From: Chloroflexota bacterium
GTDB taxonomy: Bacteria; Chloroflexota; Anaerolineae; Anaerolineales; Villigracilaceae
Assembly: GCA_024224815.1 (NCBI GenBank)
Contig: JAAENC010000496.1
Coordinates: 154,805-218,804, forward strand
Length of the DNA: 64,000 nt
Direction of reading: 5' to 3'
The translations under genes were made by a program, and so were the position numbers. Under the pieces are notes generated by a model that worked only from the letters and a program-made list of their open reading frames with translations, searched no databases and was not told where the DNA came from. Position 1 is the first letter of the stretch; each line of letters starts with the position of its first letter. Shown here one piece after another: positions 27,905-36,425 of this stretch.

Positions 27905-28660
27905 ATGGAAGGAATTTCAACTCTTATTAACAGCATCGCCACCATTTTGTGGCCCATTATTGTCATTGGCATCCTATTCATCTTCCGAAAAAATGTGCAG
28001 GGGTTGATCGAATCTGCACGCGGGCGCAAATTTACGGTCAAGATCGGTGAGATGGAACTCAGCATGGACGAGTTCAGCAAACAGCAAGGCGATATGATCA
28101 AAGATCTGCAAAAACGCGTCAATGAGCTGCAGCGCAAAATAGAATTAAAAAGCACAGAGCCAGAAGCTGCACCAATGGCTGAAATGGAAGAAGAATCTGG
28201 GGCAGAGCCGGTGGCAGAAGAAAGCGCGGAGCCGGAAAATGCCCGGGAAACAGCCAGCAAGCCCGATGCCGAGAGCGTAACGCTGGATATTGATGATGAC
28301 ATCACCGATATTTTGTGGGTGGATGATAATCCTAAAAATAATGCTTTTCTAATCGATTCTCTCTATTATCAAGGTGTTTCTGTTTCGACTGCGGAAAACA
28401 CGAAAGAAGCTGTTGAGCGCTTTAAACACGGTGCTTTTGATTGTGTTATTTCCGATTCTTGTCGCCACGAAGGCAAAGAGGTAGATAATTGCCAAGCCGG
28501 TTTTGAATTAGCCAGCATTATCCGCGAGATGGATGAGGAAGTGCGAATCTATATTTATACCGACAAAGTCGATGAGAAAATGCGCATGAAAGCGCAACAT
28601 GTAGGCGCAACAGCCATAACATCTTCGCCTTCGGAGTTGTTGAAGCTATTGAGCGATTAA
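27905..28660 (+). CDS. Membrane-anchored degenerate receiver-domain protein
   Basis: A 251-residue protein. A membrane helix at about 11-30 is followed by a basic patch, a coiled coil (about 55-80) and an acidic Glu/Ala-rich linker (80-125). A CheY-like receiver domain spans about 130-250. The acidic pair is in ILWVDDNP and the phosphoacceptor region reads CVISDSCRHEGKE. The T/S site is IYTDK. The conserved Lys of the KP motif is replaced, since residues 238-242 read ITSSP. An insertion after the acceptor Asp is also unusual. It may be phosphorylation-independent. AGGAGG precedes the ATG by 6-7 nt, so it should be well translated. No kinase is adjacent. Confidence 0.7.
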   Translation: MEGISTLINSIATILWPIIVIGILFIFRKNVQGLIESARGRKFTVKIGEMELSMDEFSKQQGDMIKDLQKRVNELQRKIELKSTEPEAAPMAEMEEESGAEPVAEESAEPENARETASKPDAESVTLDIDDDITDILWVDDNPKNNAFLIDSLYYQGVSVSTAENTKEAVERFKHGAFDCVISDSCRHEGKEVDNCQAGFELASIIREMDEEVRIYIYTDKVDEKMRMKAQHVGATAITSSPSELLKLLSD

Positions 28661-28809
28661 TCTTGCCCCAAAACCTAGCCCATAGTAAACTAATAAGCAT
28701 GAACGCAAATTCTCTCACAAAATCACGAGCCTATATGCCTATGGCTATGCCCTGTCTAACATGGACAGTGATGGAACTTGCGCGTTAGATTACGCAAAGT
28801 GAATCTTGA

Positions 28810-28842
28810 AGGCTGTCCGCGATATCTGGACAGCCTTTTTTT
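28810..28842 (+). terminator. Rho-independent terminator
   Basis: The perfect stem AGGCTGTCC / GGACAGCCT with an eight-base loop is followed by seven T residues. It lies 150 bp after the receiver gene and 170 bp before metG. The stretch 28661-28809 has no gene. Confidence 0.9.
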
Positions 28843-28880
28843 ATGGGTTTATCTCACAACTACTCAACCTTTATAAACGA

Positions 28881-28966
28881 TTCTGCGAGGAGCACGCATT
28901 TGCGACGCGGCAATCTTATTTTTCATGAGATTGCTTCGACGGTAAAACTGTCTCGCAAAGTCATAC
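28881..28966. repeat. Degraded interspersed palindromic repeat, copy 2
   Basis: Has the same ordered blocks as copy 1 (27764-27856), plus an inner inverted repeat GCAATCT / GAGATTGC. It lies 46 bp before metG. Confidence 0.7.
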
Positions 28967-29011
28967 CGAGATAATTAATTTATCTGAACACACACTTTTA
29001 CGGAGAAGATC

Positions 29012-30790
29012 ATGACTGAAAATATTCTTGTCGCCATTGCTTGGCCTTATGCTAACGCTGAAATTCACGTTGGGAATATCACCGGCTCACATTTATCGGG
29101 CGATATTATCGCACGCTATCATCGCTTAAAAGGACTTAATGTAGCAATGGTCAGCGGAACGGATTCGCACGGCACGCCCGTCACTTTACGCGCAGAAGAT
29201 GAAGGCAGCACCCCCGAAAAGGTCTACAAACGCTTTCATGAGGGCTTTCTGGAGCTTTTCCAGCAAATGGGCATTAGCTATGATATGTTCACTTCTACGC
29301 ATACGGAAAATCATTTCAAGGTCGCGCAAAGCATCTTTCTTGCATTGAAAGAAAACGGCCATCTTTATACAAAGAAGTCCATGCAGTGGTTTTCCCCAGA
29401 TGCCGATCGCTTTCTCCCCGACCGCTACGTTGAAGGAACTTGCTATATTTGTGGCGAAGATGGCGCACGCTCCGATCAATGCGATAGTTGTGGCAATGTG
29501 CTGGAGCCAGCAAAATTAAAAAATCCCCAAGCCAAGGATGGCGGTGCGTTGGAGTTGCGTGAAACTGAACATTTTTACCTTGATCTCTCCAAGCTCGAGC
29601 CAAAAGTAGCCGATTTTCTGCGCGAGCGCTCCGCCCATATGCGCGATACGGTTTTAGGCGAATCACTGGGCAAAATCGAAGCTGAAGGGCTGCTCCCACG
29701 CCCAATCACGCGCGATCTCGATTGGGGCATCCCCGTCCCTGTCGAAGGTTGGGATGGCAAATGTCTCTACGTTTGGTTCGAGGCCGTTATCGGCTATCTT
29801 TCCTCCCCCATCGAAATGGCAAAAATAAATGGCACGCCCGATGCCTGGCAAGATTGGTGGACAAATCCCGATGCACGCCAACTTCACTTTATTGGCAAGG
29901 ATAATATCTTTTTCCACACCGCACTCTGGCCTGCCGAATTAATGGGTGCAGGCACAGAATTTATGAAGATATTCAACGGTGAAGAGAAAAAACTCACCCT
30001 CCCGCATGATGTACCGGCCAATCAATTCATGAATCTCGAAGGTCAAAAAATCAGCGGCAGCCGCAATTGGGCGGTTTACGGGCGTGATGCCTTGACCCGC
30101 TACGACCCCGATGCGTTGCGCTATTACCTGACCGTAAATATGCCCGAATCCAAAGATTCAGACTGGGATTGGGAATTCTTCGTCGCCCACAATAATAACG
30201 AATTGGTCGCCAATTGGGGAAATCTCGCCAACCGCGTGCTTTCTTTCTGCTATAAACATTGGAAGGGAAAAATTCCGGACGTGGACGTAAACTCGCTTCG
30301 CCCCGCCGATTTGGACCTGCTCGGCGTGATAGATGCCGGATTCACCTCCGTAGGCGATCTACTCGAAGCCGTCAAAATTCGCGCAGCTCTAAACGAAGCG
30401 ATGCGACTGGCAACTGAAGTTAATAAATATCTCGATACTTCTGCTCCATGGAAAGAGCTGAAAGTAGATAGAGAAGAAGCTGCGAAATCGGTTTATACCG
30501 CTCTCAAGGCAATTGACTCGCTCAAAACCATCTTTGCCCCCTTCCTGCCTTTCACCAGTGAAAAGCTGAACGAAACCTTTGGCTACGAGAACCCGCTCTT
30601 CGGCGAACAATTTGTCGAAAGCATCGAAGATAATCTCGGCACTCATACTGCCCTACGTTATAAGGGCGTAGAAGGTGAGCAATGGAAGTCAAGCGAGCTA
30701 AAACCTGGCGCGGCCTTCAATAAACCAAGTCCGCTTTTCAAGAAGTTGGATAAGGATGTTGTGGAAGAAGAAAGAGCTAGATTAGGATAA
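29012..30790 (+). CDS. metG: Methionyl-tRNA synthetase
   Basis: A 592-residue class I synthetase. The HIGH-like motif is IHVGN, the zinc knuckle is CYICGEDGARSDQCDSCG and the KMSKS-like loop is KISGS at about residue 346. It has the long form with an anticodon-binding helical domain and no C-terminal tRNA-binding (Tat-type) domain. It charges initiator and elongator tRNA-Met. A GGAGAAG site precedes the ATG. Confidence 0.96.
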   Translation: MTENILVAIAWPYANAEIHVGNITGSHLSGDIIARYHRLKGLNVAMVSGTDSHGTPVTLRAEDEGSTPEKVYKRFHEGFLELFQQMGISYDMFTSTHTENHFKVAQSIFLALKENGHLYTKKSMQWFSPDADRFLPDRYVEGTCYICGEDGARSDQCDSCGNVLEPAKLKNPQAKDGGALELRETEHFYLDLSKLEPKVADFLRERSAHMRDTVLGESLGKIEAEGLLPRPITRDLDWGIPVPVEGWDGKCLYVWFEAVIGYLSSPIEMAKINGTPDAWQDWWTNPDARQLHFIGKDNIFFHTALWPAELMGAGTEFMKIFNGEEKKLTLPHDVPANQFMNLEGQKISGSRNWAVYGRDALTRYDPDALRYYLTVNMPESKDSDWDWEFFVAHNNNELVANWGNLANRVLSFCYKHWKGKIPDVDVNSLRPADLDLLGVIDAGFTSVGDLLEAVKIRAALNEAMRLATEVNKYLDTSAPWKELKVDREEAAKSVYTALKAIDSLKTIFAPFLPFTSEKLNETFGYENPLFGEQFVESIEDNLGTHTALRYKGVEGEQWKSSELKPGAAFNKPSPLFKKLDKDVVEEERARLG

Positions 30791-30828
30791 AAACTTTCCT
30801 CATTACAAAATCAGCATATCAAAACAAA

Positions 30829-30860
30829 AAAGAAGCTACCAATGGTAGCTTCTTTTTTTA
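30829..30860 (+). terminator. Rho-independent terminator after metG
   Basis: The stem AAGAAGCTACC / GGTAGCTTCTT with a three-base loop is followed by T residues. Confidence 0.9.
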
Positions 30861-30965
30861 GTAGTCCCTTGCTACTGCGATATAATTGCTTCGTTCCCCC
30901 TTATGCACCCCGAACTAGGGAAATTATAAAAAGAATCGCATCTACTCGACAGCATTTTTAGCCAA

Positions 30966-30987
30966 AAATCGGACAGAAATCGGACAA
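30966..30987 (+). promoter_or_regulatory. Tandem 11-bp repeat before STAND operon
   Basis: AAATCGGACAG is followed at once by AAATCGGACAA, ending 13 bp before the ATG of the ATPase gene. A TATAAT hexamer lies at 30881-30886. The repeat is a likely operator, or a site for the HTH of the encoded ATPase. Confidence 0.45.
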
Positions 30988-31000
30988 ATCTCAAAAAAAA

Positions 31001-32497
31001 ATGACTGCACTAAAAAAAATCACCCCAAAATTCATTGAATCCCTGCTCAAAAAGTGGCAAAAAGGGGATTTTAGTGCAGATGATCTAAAGACTCTAGGCT
31101 TTTTACCCTCTGAAGAAAAAACCCTCGAGCAACAACAATTATCTCTTCGAGAGATGCTCTATCAACACATCCAGGAAAATTTACCCACCCCCGTTGTTGA
31201 AGCGGTATCAAGCCAAAATCAGGAGCGCGCACTTCATCAGTTAGCAAAACTCTTCCAGTCTGCACCATCTAATGCTCAGTACTATTCTTTAATCTATTTT
31301 CGCTATCTTGCGCTTCAAAAATACAGAGTAAAAGAGCTGGCAAAAAGTATTGGCGTTTCTAATCGCACACTGCGGCGCTATTTACTAAAAGCTTTTGAGT
31401 TACTCAGCCTTCAACTAAAAAGTACGCCTAAAAAGGACTTATCCTTTTTTTCTGAGAAGGAATTTAAAAACCATTTCCCTAGCCTTGCAGAAAATCAGGC
31501 CGTGGGCTTAGAAAAAATTCTCACGACGATAAATAATTGGCTAGAAGAAAAAGATTCTCATTATGCCATTAGCATTGAGGGCATTGGGGGGATCGGAAAA
31601 ACCCTTATTGCAAAACACCTTGCAGAAAAAGTCTATACAAAAAGAAACTTTGAAGGCTACGCATGGATAAGCGCCCGCCAAACAGAGCTTTCAGCTTTAG
31701 GAAAAATAACCCCAACAAATAATTTTGCAAATACACTTGACGATGTAGTCACACGTCTTGCTCAACAACTTAAGCAAAATCATCTGGCAGGTTTGTCTAC
31801 GCAAAATAAATTAGAGGGGCTAAAAAGATTAACACAGAAAAAAAATCTTTTCATCATTATCGACAACCTGGAAAGAGTTGAAGATGTAGATACACTTGTA
31901 CCAGCATTACTTAAGCTCGTAAAACCCTCCAAATTGCTTTTTACAAGTCGAAAAAGCCTGCAACACTATCCCGGTCTATACACATTCCGCACCCCAGAGC
32001 TCTCTCTCGAAAACAGCCGCACCTTAGTGATGGGAGAATTAAACCGCTGTGGACTTTCATTATCGTTATCGGATGAAATCATCTCAGACCTTTATCAGAT
32101 CACCGGCGGAATCCCTCTTGCCCTGAAACTTGCTACCGCACAATTTGGCGATATCCCGGCGAATGAAATTATCCAACTATTGCGTGAAGGCAAAGAAAGC
32201 GCCCAAAATATGTATATCTATATTTATAGGCAAGCATGGCTCTTGCTTGATGATATAGGCAAAAATCTCCTGATCGCGATGCACAATATCTCTCCCGATG
32301 GTGAAGATCGAGATTGGATTTGCGATATGAATGGGCTAAGCGAAGCGGAATTTGCAAAAGGACTGCAGCAACTTAAACGACTTTCTCTTATCGAATTTTC
32401 CGGCTCCATTGAAAGGCCACTCTATCGTATTCATCGCCTAACAACAACCTTCCTGGAATCGGATATTTTAAAAGGGTGGGAAGATAAGGAAGTATGA
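31001..32497 (+). CDS. HTH-NB-ARC STAND ATPase
   Basis: A 498-residue STAND-class ATPase. An N-terminal helical region contains a sigma-4/RpiR-like helix-turn-helix at about 117-145 (VKELAKSIGVSNRTLRRYLL). The NB-ARC domain has Walker A GIGGIGKT (about 198-205), Walker B LFIIIDNLE, the arginine sensor LLFTSRKS and the GxP motif GGIPLALKLA. A winged-helix region follows to the end. No repeat sensor domain is attached; the next gene supplies TPRs. Relatives are AfsR/MalT-type regulators and Avs/NLR-like immune ATPases. No Shine-Dalgarno precedes the ATG (A-run), unlike its neighbours. Whether it regulates genes or acts in defence is open. Confidence 0.75.
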   Translation: MTALKKITPKFIESLLKKWQKGDFSADDLKTLGFLPSEEKTLEQQQLSLREMLYQHIQENLPTPVVEAVSSQNQERALHQLAKLFQSAPSNAQYYSLIYFRYLALQKYRVKELAKSIGVSNRTLRRYLLKAFELLSLQLKSTPKKDLSFFSEKEFKNHFPSLAENQAVGLEKILTTINNWLEEKDSHYAISIEGIGGIGKTLIAKHLAEKVYTKRNFEGYAWISARQTELSALGKITPTNNFANTLDDVVTRLAQQLKQNHLAGLSTQNKLEGLKRLTQKKNLFIIIDNLERVEDVDTLVPALLKLVKPSKLLFTSRKSLQHYPGLYTFRTPELSLENSRTLVMGELNRCGLSLSLSDEIISDLYQITGGIPLALKLATAQFGDIPANEIIQLLREGKESAQNMYIYIYRQAWLLLDDIGKNLLIAMHNISPDGEDRDWICDMNGLSEAEFAKGLQQLKRLSLIEFSGSIERPLYRIHRLTTTFLESDILKGWEDKEV

Positions 32498-34074
32498 TAA
32501 ATACTGTCACATCTTCATCTTGGGCTACAGAAAATTCTCAGTGGCGCTCATCCTACGCAGACTCTCTCACAAAACAAATTGACCGTCTAATTACCCGCAT
32601 TGAGAAGAACAAAGCAAAGAAAGAAACGCTTTCTCATCATTTTGAAAGTATGTTAAGGGTTTTTGAGCAAGGCTTACTGCACCCAAACCATGCCACATAT
32701 CTTAAATTGATCGACTTTGTCCGTACGCTGCATCCTCTCCCCATTTGGTGGGGAAAGTGGACTGAGTGGATGCACATACTGAGCAAAACGATTGTCATTG
32801 CCCAAAAAGCAAATCAAATTGACGATCAAATTTGGCTAGAACTCAAACAAGCCGAGATGCTACTCTCTACAGGAAATGGGAAAGAAGCGTTGACCATCGC
32901 AGAAAAGACTCTAAAAAGAGCGCAAACAAAGCAAAAATTTAAAATAGCATTTCAAACAGAAATGCTTCTTTTGGCCATAGAAAAATATTTGGGGCATGTT
33001 CAAAACCCGCAAAATGATCTGGAAAAACTAGAAAAATCGCTTTCTGAGAAAAAGAAGCATCTTTCAAAAAGCGTTTCTCAAAACCTTGATTTTGAATTCT
33101 CTCTTAAAAAAGGTGACCTTTTACAACGCCAGGGACACATAGAAAAAGCATTGGAAAGCTCCGAGCACGCATATCAATTATCAGAAAAACTCTTTGGTAA
33201 AAAAGACATAAAAATGGCACAGGCCCATAGTCGCCTTGGTGCTAATTATTGGGCAAAAGGTGAATATGAAGAATCAATCACTCACTATATTCAGGCAAGG
33301 AGAATCTTTCAACTTTGGGGAGATCAAACATCTCAAATCGACTCAATGGGAGATATAGGGCTAGTCTACTGGAGTGCTGCAAAATACAGGAAAGCGGAAG
33401 AAATCCTGGAAAAAAGTATCAAAATGTCTGAAGAAATCAATGCCCGACAATGGCAAACAATCCAAACTGGAGACCTGGGCGTTGTGAATTTTAGCCGAGG
33501 AAAATTATCACGAGCAGCGGCGTTAATGGAGCATCAGCTACAACTTAGCACTCTAACAAATAATCACACAGAATTAGAACGAGCAAATAGCAATTTTGCA
33601 AATGTGCAACTTCATTTAGGAAAATTTGATGAGGCTCACACTCGTTTAAAACGCAGTTTAAAAAGTGTCGAGGAAAAAAACTTAAAAATAGCAATAGCTA
33701 TAGTTAGAGCCAAGCTTGCATGGGCACTAGAAGGTTTAGGATTTCAAGAAGATGCCATGAAATATGCAAAAAGCGCTTTGAATCATGCAAATAAAATAAA
33801 TAACCCACCGCTTATAATCTTAGCACTGCGAGCCATTAGCGAAATAACAGATGATGCAGAAGATAAAATTCACTATGCAGAGGAAGCTCTACGACTAGCA
33901 AGAAAACACCTTCGCCCTCTGAACGAAGCCGGGGCTCTTTTCACTTTAGCCAATTGCTACCAAGATAATACTCTTATTGAAGAGGCTACAGAAATTTTGG
34001 AAAGAATAGGTGCAACTGATTGGCTAGAAGCACCAGTTGTCTTTAAGACACACCGACTACCATTACTCTTATAG
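32494..34074 (+). CDS. TPR-repeat protein, partner of STAND ATPase
   Basis: A 526-residue all-helical protein. Residues from about 170 onward form seven or more tetratricopeptide repeats, with patterns such as AQAHSRLGANYWAKGEYEESITHY and SMGDIGLVYWSAAKYRKAEEILEKS. The N-terminus has WWGKWTEWMHIL, as in the sensor arms of bacterial STAND regulators. It overlaps the ATPase gene by 4 bp (ATGA), so the two are translationally coupled and look like a split STAND protein: switch in one chain, ligand sensor in the other. Confidence 0.78.
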   Translation: MINTVTSSSWATENSQWRSSYADSLTKQIDRLITRIEKNKAKKETLSHHFESMLRVFEQGLLHPNHATYLKLIDFVRTLHPLPIWWGKWTEWMHILSKTIVIAQKANQIDDQIWLELKQAEMLLSTGNGKEALTIAEKTLKRAQTKQKFKIAFQTEMLLLAIEKYLGHVQNPQNDLEKLEKSLSEKKKHLSKSVSQNLDFEFSLKKGDLLQRQGHIEKALESSEHAYQLSEKLFGKKDIKMAQAHSRLGANYWAKGEYEESITHYIQARRIFQLWGDQTSQIDSMGDIGLVYWSAAKYRKAEEILEKSIKMSEEINARQWQTIQTGDLGVVNFSRGKLSRAAALMEHQLQLSTLTNNHTELERANSNFANVQLHLGKFDEAHTRLKRSLKSVEEKNLKIAIAIVRAKLAWALEGLGFQEDAMKYAKSALNHANKINNPPLIILALRAISEITDDAEDKIHYAEEALRLARKHLRPLNEAGALFTLANCYQDNTLIEEATEILERIGATDWLEAPVVFKTHRLPLLL

Positions 34075-34184
34075 AATTGATAGAAATTTTTAGTGAGAAA
34101 AAAATCCATATCCAAAAAATTCTCATCTCAACAATCAGCGAGATTGAAATCTCTGCTTATGGACAAATCATTTAGAGATTAGAA

Positions 34185-34280
34185 AAGTGACTGTCACCTA
34201 CAAAATAAAATTCGAATTGTTATTCCAAATTCTCTGTGACTGTTCTCAGTTTTATATGGCTCTATAGGTGACAGTCACTT
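34185..34280. repeat. 96-bp MITE-like element with 16-bp perfect terminal inverted repeats
   Basis: AAGTGACTGTCACCTA at 34185-34200 and its exact reverse complement at 34265-34280 enclose 64 bp with no coding potential. Each arm is itself nearly palindromic (GTGAC-T-GTCAC). Confidence 0.75.
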
Positions 34281-34320
34281 CCGATTTGCTAAAGTTTATT
34301 TGTTTGCTCTATTAGACAGG

Positions 34321-34364
34321 AAGTCCGTTTTTGCGTAGCACACTTTAGTGCAAACGGACTTTTT
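34321..34364 (+). terminator. Probable terminator of STAND/TPR operon
   Basis: AAGTCCGTTT and AAACGGACTT form a perfect 10-bp stem with a long loop and a TTTTT tail, about 250 bp after the TPR stop codon. Confidence 0.65.
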
Positions 34365-34432
34365 ATCTGAGCAGAAAATTCATTTTCGGCGTATTTGGCA
34401 ATGAAGCCCTCTAAAAAGATATTTCTTGTAGA

Positions 34433-34541
34433 GACTTCTTGCATAAGTGCTCTAGCCGCCGTCCTCAGCGGCGTTTTATGGAAAAGCCTGCGCCGAGGAC
34501 GGTGCAGGGAGCAGAGTGAAAACAGACTTTTGCAAGATGTC
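34433..34541. repeat. 109-bp imperfect palindromic element
   Basis: The outer arms GACTTCTTGCATAAGT and ACTTTTGCAAGATGTC match at 14 of 16 positions as inverted repeats. The inner arms CCGTCCTC (34459-34466) and GAGGACGG (34495-34502) are exact. It is GC-rich compared with its surroundings and has no open frame. Together with the two features before it, it fills the gap 34075-34644. Confidence 0.65.
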
Positions 34542-34593
34542 TTATATGAAGAGTCACTTTTCACACCAAAACAAGTTTCAATAAGTTCATAAA

Positions 34594-34625
34594 AAACGGC
34601 CAAGCTAAAACTTGACCGTTTTTTT
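34594..34625. terminator. Terminator hairpin at end of vWA gene
   Basis: AACGGCCAAG and CTTGACCGTT pair with one mismatch. A-runs and T-runs flank them, so it could end transcription in either direction. Confidence 0.65.
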
Positions 34626-34644
34626 CTACTTATCTCGCTAACAA

Positions 34645-36297
34645 CTACCAACGCATCTCTCTACGCGCCTTTTTCACCAATTTCACAAACTCTTCCATCG
34701 TGTCGTCTCGCCCAAAATAATCTTCAAGGCGGCGAGCTTCGTCGTAGACATCGTCGAGGTCGCTGTCTTCGGCCCAGTAGCTATCGCCGAGAATTTCGGC
34801 GTATTCGGCGACCACAACCGCGCGTTGGAAATAGGGGTCAGCTTCGCGAAAATCGTAAGCAAAGTCTTCTGTGTAAATATCTTTTTCGATTTCGACCACT
34901 TGGCGAGTATCGGGGTCTTCCCAGCGCATGTGAACGGTCGCCACACGCCCGTAGGCTTCTCTGTAGAGCTTGACTTCATACAAGGCTGTCACAGAGTGGC
35001 CTGCACCAATTTCGCCCGCATCTACGCTGTTATCACGGAAATCATCATCTGCAATATCACGATTTTCGTAGCCGACTAAACGATAACGCGAAACAACTTC
35101 GGGGTTGAAATCAACCTGTACTTTTGCATCCATCGCGATGGTCTGGAGGGTGCTGGTTAGATCATCTACGAAGAGCCTTTTCGCTTCGCCGGTATCGTCG
35201 ATATAGGCATAAAAACCATCGCCATTATCTGCAAATTGCTCCATGAGCGTATCGTTGTAATTATCCATCCCGAAGCCAAAGGTGGCGAGGGTGATGCCTT
35301 CATCCACGTAGCCCTGAACTTCTGCGAGAATGGCATTTGCCTCCACTTTGCCGACATTCGCAACGCCGTCTGAGAGCAAAATGACGCGGTTAATGCTATC
35401 CGCTTCGTAGGCGCGCATCGCGGTTTTGTAGCCCAATTTGAGACCGGCTTCGGCGTTCGTTGAGCCTTCGGAGCGCAATTCGTAAATTGCCGAGAGAATT
35501 TCTCCTTTATCGGTAGCAGGTGTAGGGTCAAGAACGACGCGGGCATTCGATCCGTAAACAACGATACTGACCTGATCTCCTCGGCGCAATTGCTCAACGA
35601 GCATCTCCAGTGAGCGTTTGACCAACCCGAGTCTGTTGTCCATATCCATTGATCCGGAAACATCGATGACGAAGGTCAAGGATACGTCTTTGCGGTCAAA
35701 ATCATCTACTTCGTAGCCTTGAATACCTACGCGCATCATTTCGTAGCGTTCGCTTTGGGTAAAAGGCGAGGGCGCGCCATCGAGATTGATGCTAAAAGCC
35801 TGGCGTGCGGATGGTTGGGGATAATCTTGCTCGAAATAATTGATATATTCTTCGACGCGCACAGAATCTTCGGGCGGCAAATTGCCATCGTTCAGATAAT
35901 TGCGCATGATGGTGTATGAGCCTGTATCAACATCGAGGGCGAAAGTGGAAAGATGGTCGTCTTCGGTGTCGATAATCGGATTTGTGCCATAGTCATCGAA
36001 AAACATATCGGTTGGTTCGTCTTCGCGCTTGTTTTGGGGTTGGCTACTGTTCGAATTACTTGGTGCGCTACTCGAAACGGATTCTCCCGAATAGTTTTCT
36101 GCGACAGGTGCCTCTTCTTCAGGAGCGGCGTACTCCTCATAAGCTGGTTCTTCTGCAACCGGCTCTTCCATAGGAGCGGCGTACTCCTGAGAATCTGTTA
36201 CAGGTCTTTCTTCGGCAGTGGGGGCAGCACCTCCACAAGCCCCAAGCAAAAAAGCGGCGATTAATAGCGTGCTAAAAGAGATTCTTTTTGTAGACAT
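34645..36297 (-). CDS. vWA-domain lipoprotein (YfbK-like)
   Basis: A 550-residue lipoprotein. The lipobox LGAC has Cys21, followed by a linker of Glu/Pro/Ala repeats (EEPVAEEPAYEEYAAPEEE) and Ser/Asn. The YfbK N-terminal domain carries FALDVDTGSYTIMRNYL and EEYINYF. The vWA domain has the MIDAS motif DVSGSMD and the distal SDGVANVG, and a DUF3520-like C-terminal region completes it. Such proteins act outside the membrane in metal-dependent protein contacts; the ligand is unknown. AGGAGGAG lies just before the ATG. Confidence 0.88.
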   Translation of the reverse strand: MSTKRISFSTLLIAAFLLGACGGAAPTAEERPVTDSQEYAAPMEEPVAEEPAYEEYAAPEEEAPVAENYSGESVSSSAPSNSNSSQPQNKREDEPTDMFFDDYGTNPIIDTEDDHLSTFALDVDTGSYTIMRNYLNDGNLPPEDSVRVEEYINYFEQDYPQPSARQAFSINLDGAPSPFTQSERYEMMRVGIQGYEVDDFDRKDVSLTFVIDVSGSMDMDNRLGLVKRSLEMLVEQLRRGDQVSIVVYGSNARVVLDPTPATDKGEILSAIYELRSEGSTNAEAGLKLGYKTAMRAYEADSINRVILLSDGVANVGKVEANAILAEVQGYVDEGITLATFGFGMDNYNDTLMEQFADNGDGFYAYIDDTGEAKRLFVDDLTSTLQTIAMDAKVQVDFNPEVVSRYRLVGYENRDIADDDFRDNSVDAGEIGAGHSVTALYEVKLYREAYGRVATVHMRWEDPDTRQVVEIEKDIYTEDFAYDFREADPYFQRAVVVAEYAEILGDSYWAEDSDLDDVYDEARRLEDYFGRDDTMEEFVKLVKKARREMRW

Positions 36298-36373
36298 TTT
36301 CTCCTCCTAGAGAAAGTAAGTGGGTATTGCTCTAATGACGTAAAGAGGAGGAGATTAGTTCCCTTAAAAGGAA

Positions 36374-36406
36374 AGACTACAAAAGTCTTGGAGACTTTTG
36401 TAGTCT
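36374..36406 (-). terminator. Strong hairpin after pncC
   Basis: AGACTACAAAAGTCT and AGACTTTTGTAGTCT form a perfect 15-bp stem with a three-base loop. It lies between pncC and the vWA gene. On the minus strand it is followed by a T-rich stretch. Confidence 0.75.
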
Positions 36407-36425
36407 GATCGTGTTTTTTTAAGAC

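Noticed and set aside
28740-28842. Possible T-box riboswitch upstream of metG
   Set aside because: A terminator precedes metG and GATGGAAC loosely recalls the T-box sequence. But the canonical TGGNACCGCG is absent, the terminator is 170 bp from the start codon with a repeat in between, and no specifier stem could be drawn with confidence.
35166-35663. 165-codon open frame on the minus strand inside the vWA gene
   Set aside because: It is a shifted-frame shadow of the vWA lipoprotein gene, has biased composition, and carries no recognisable domain.
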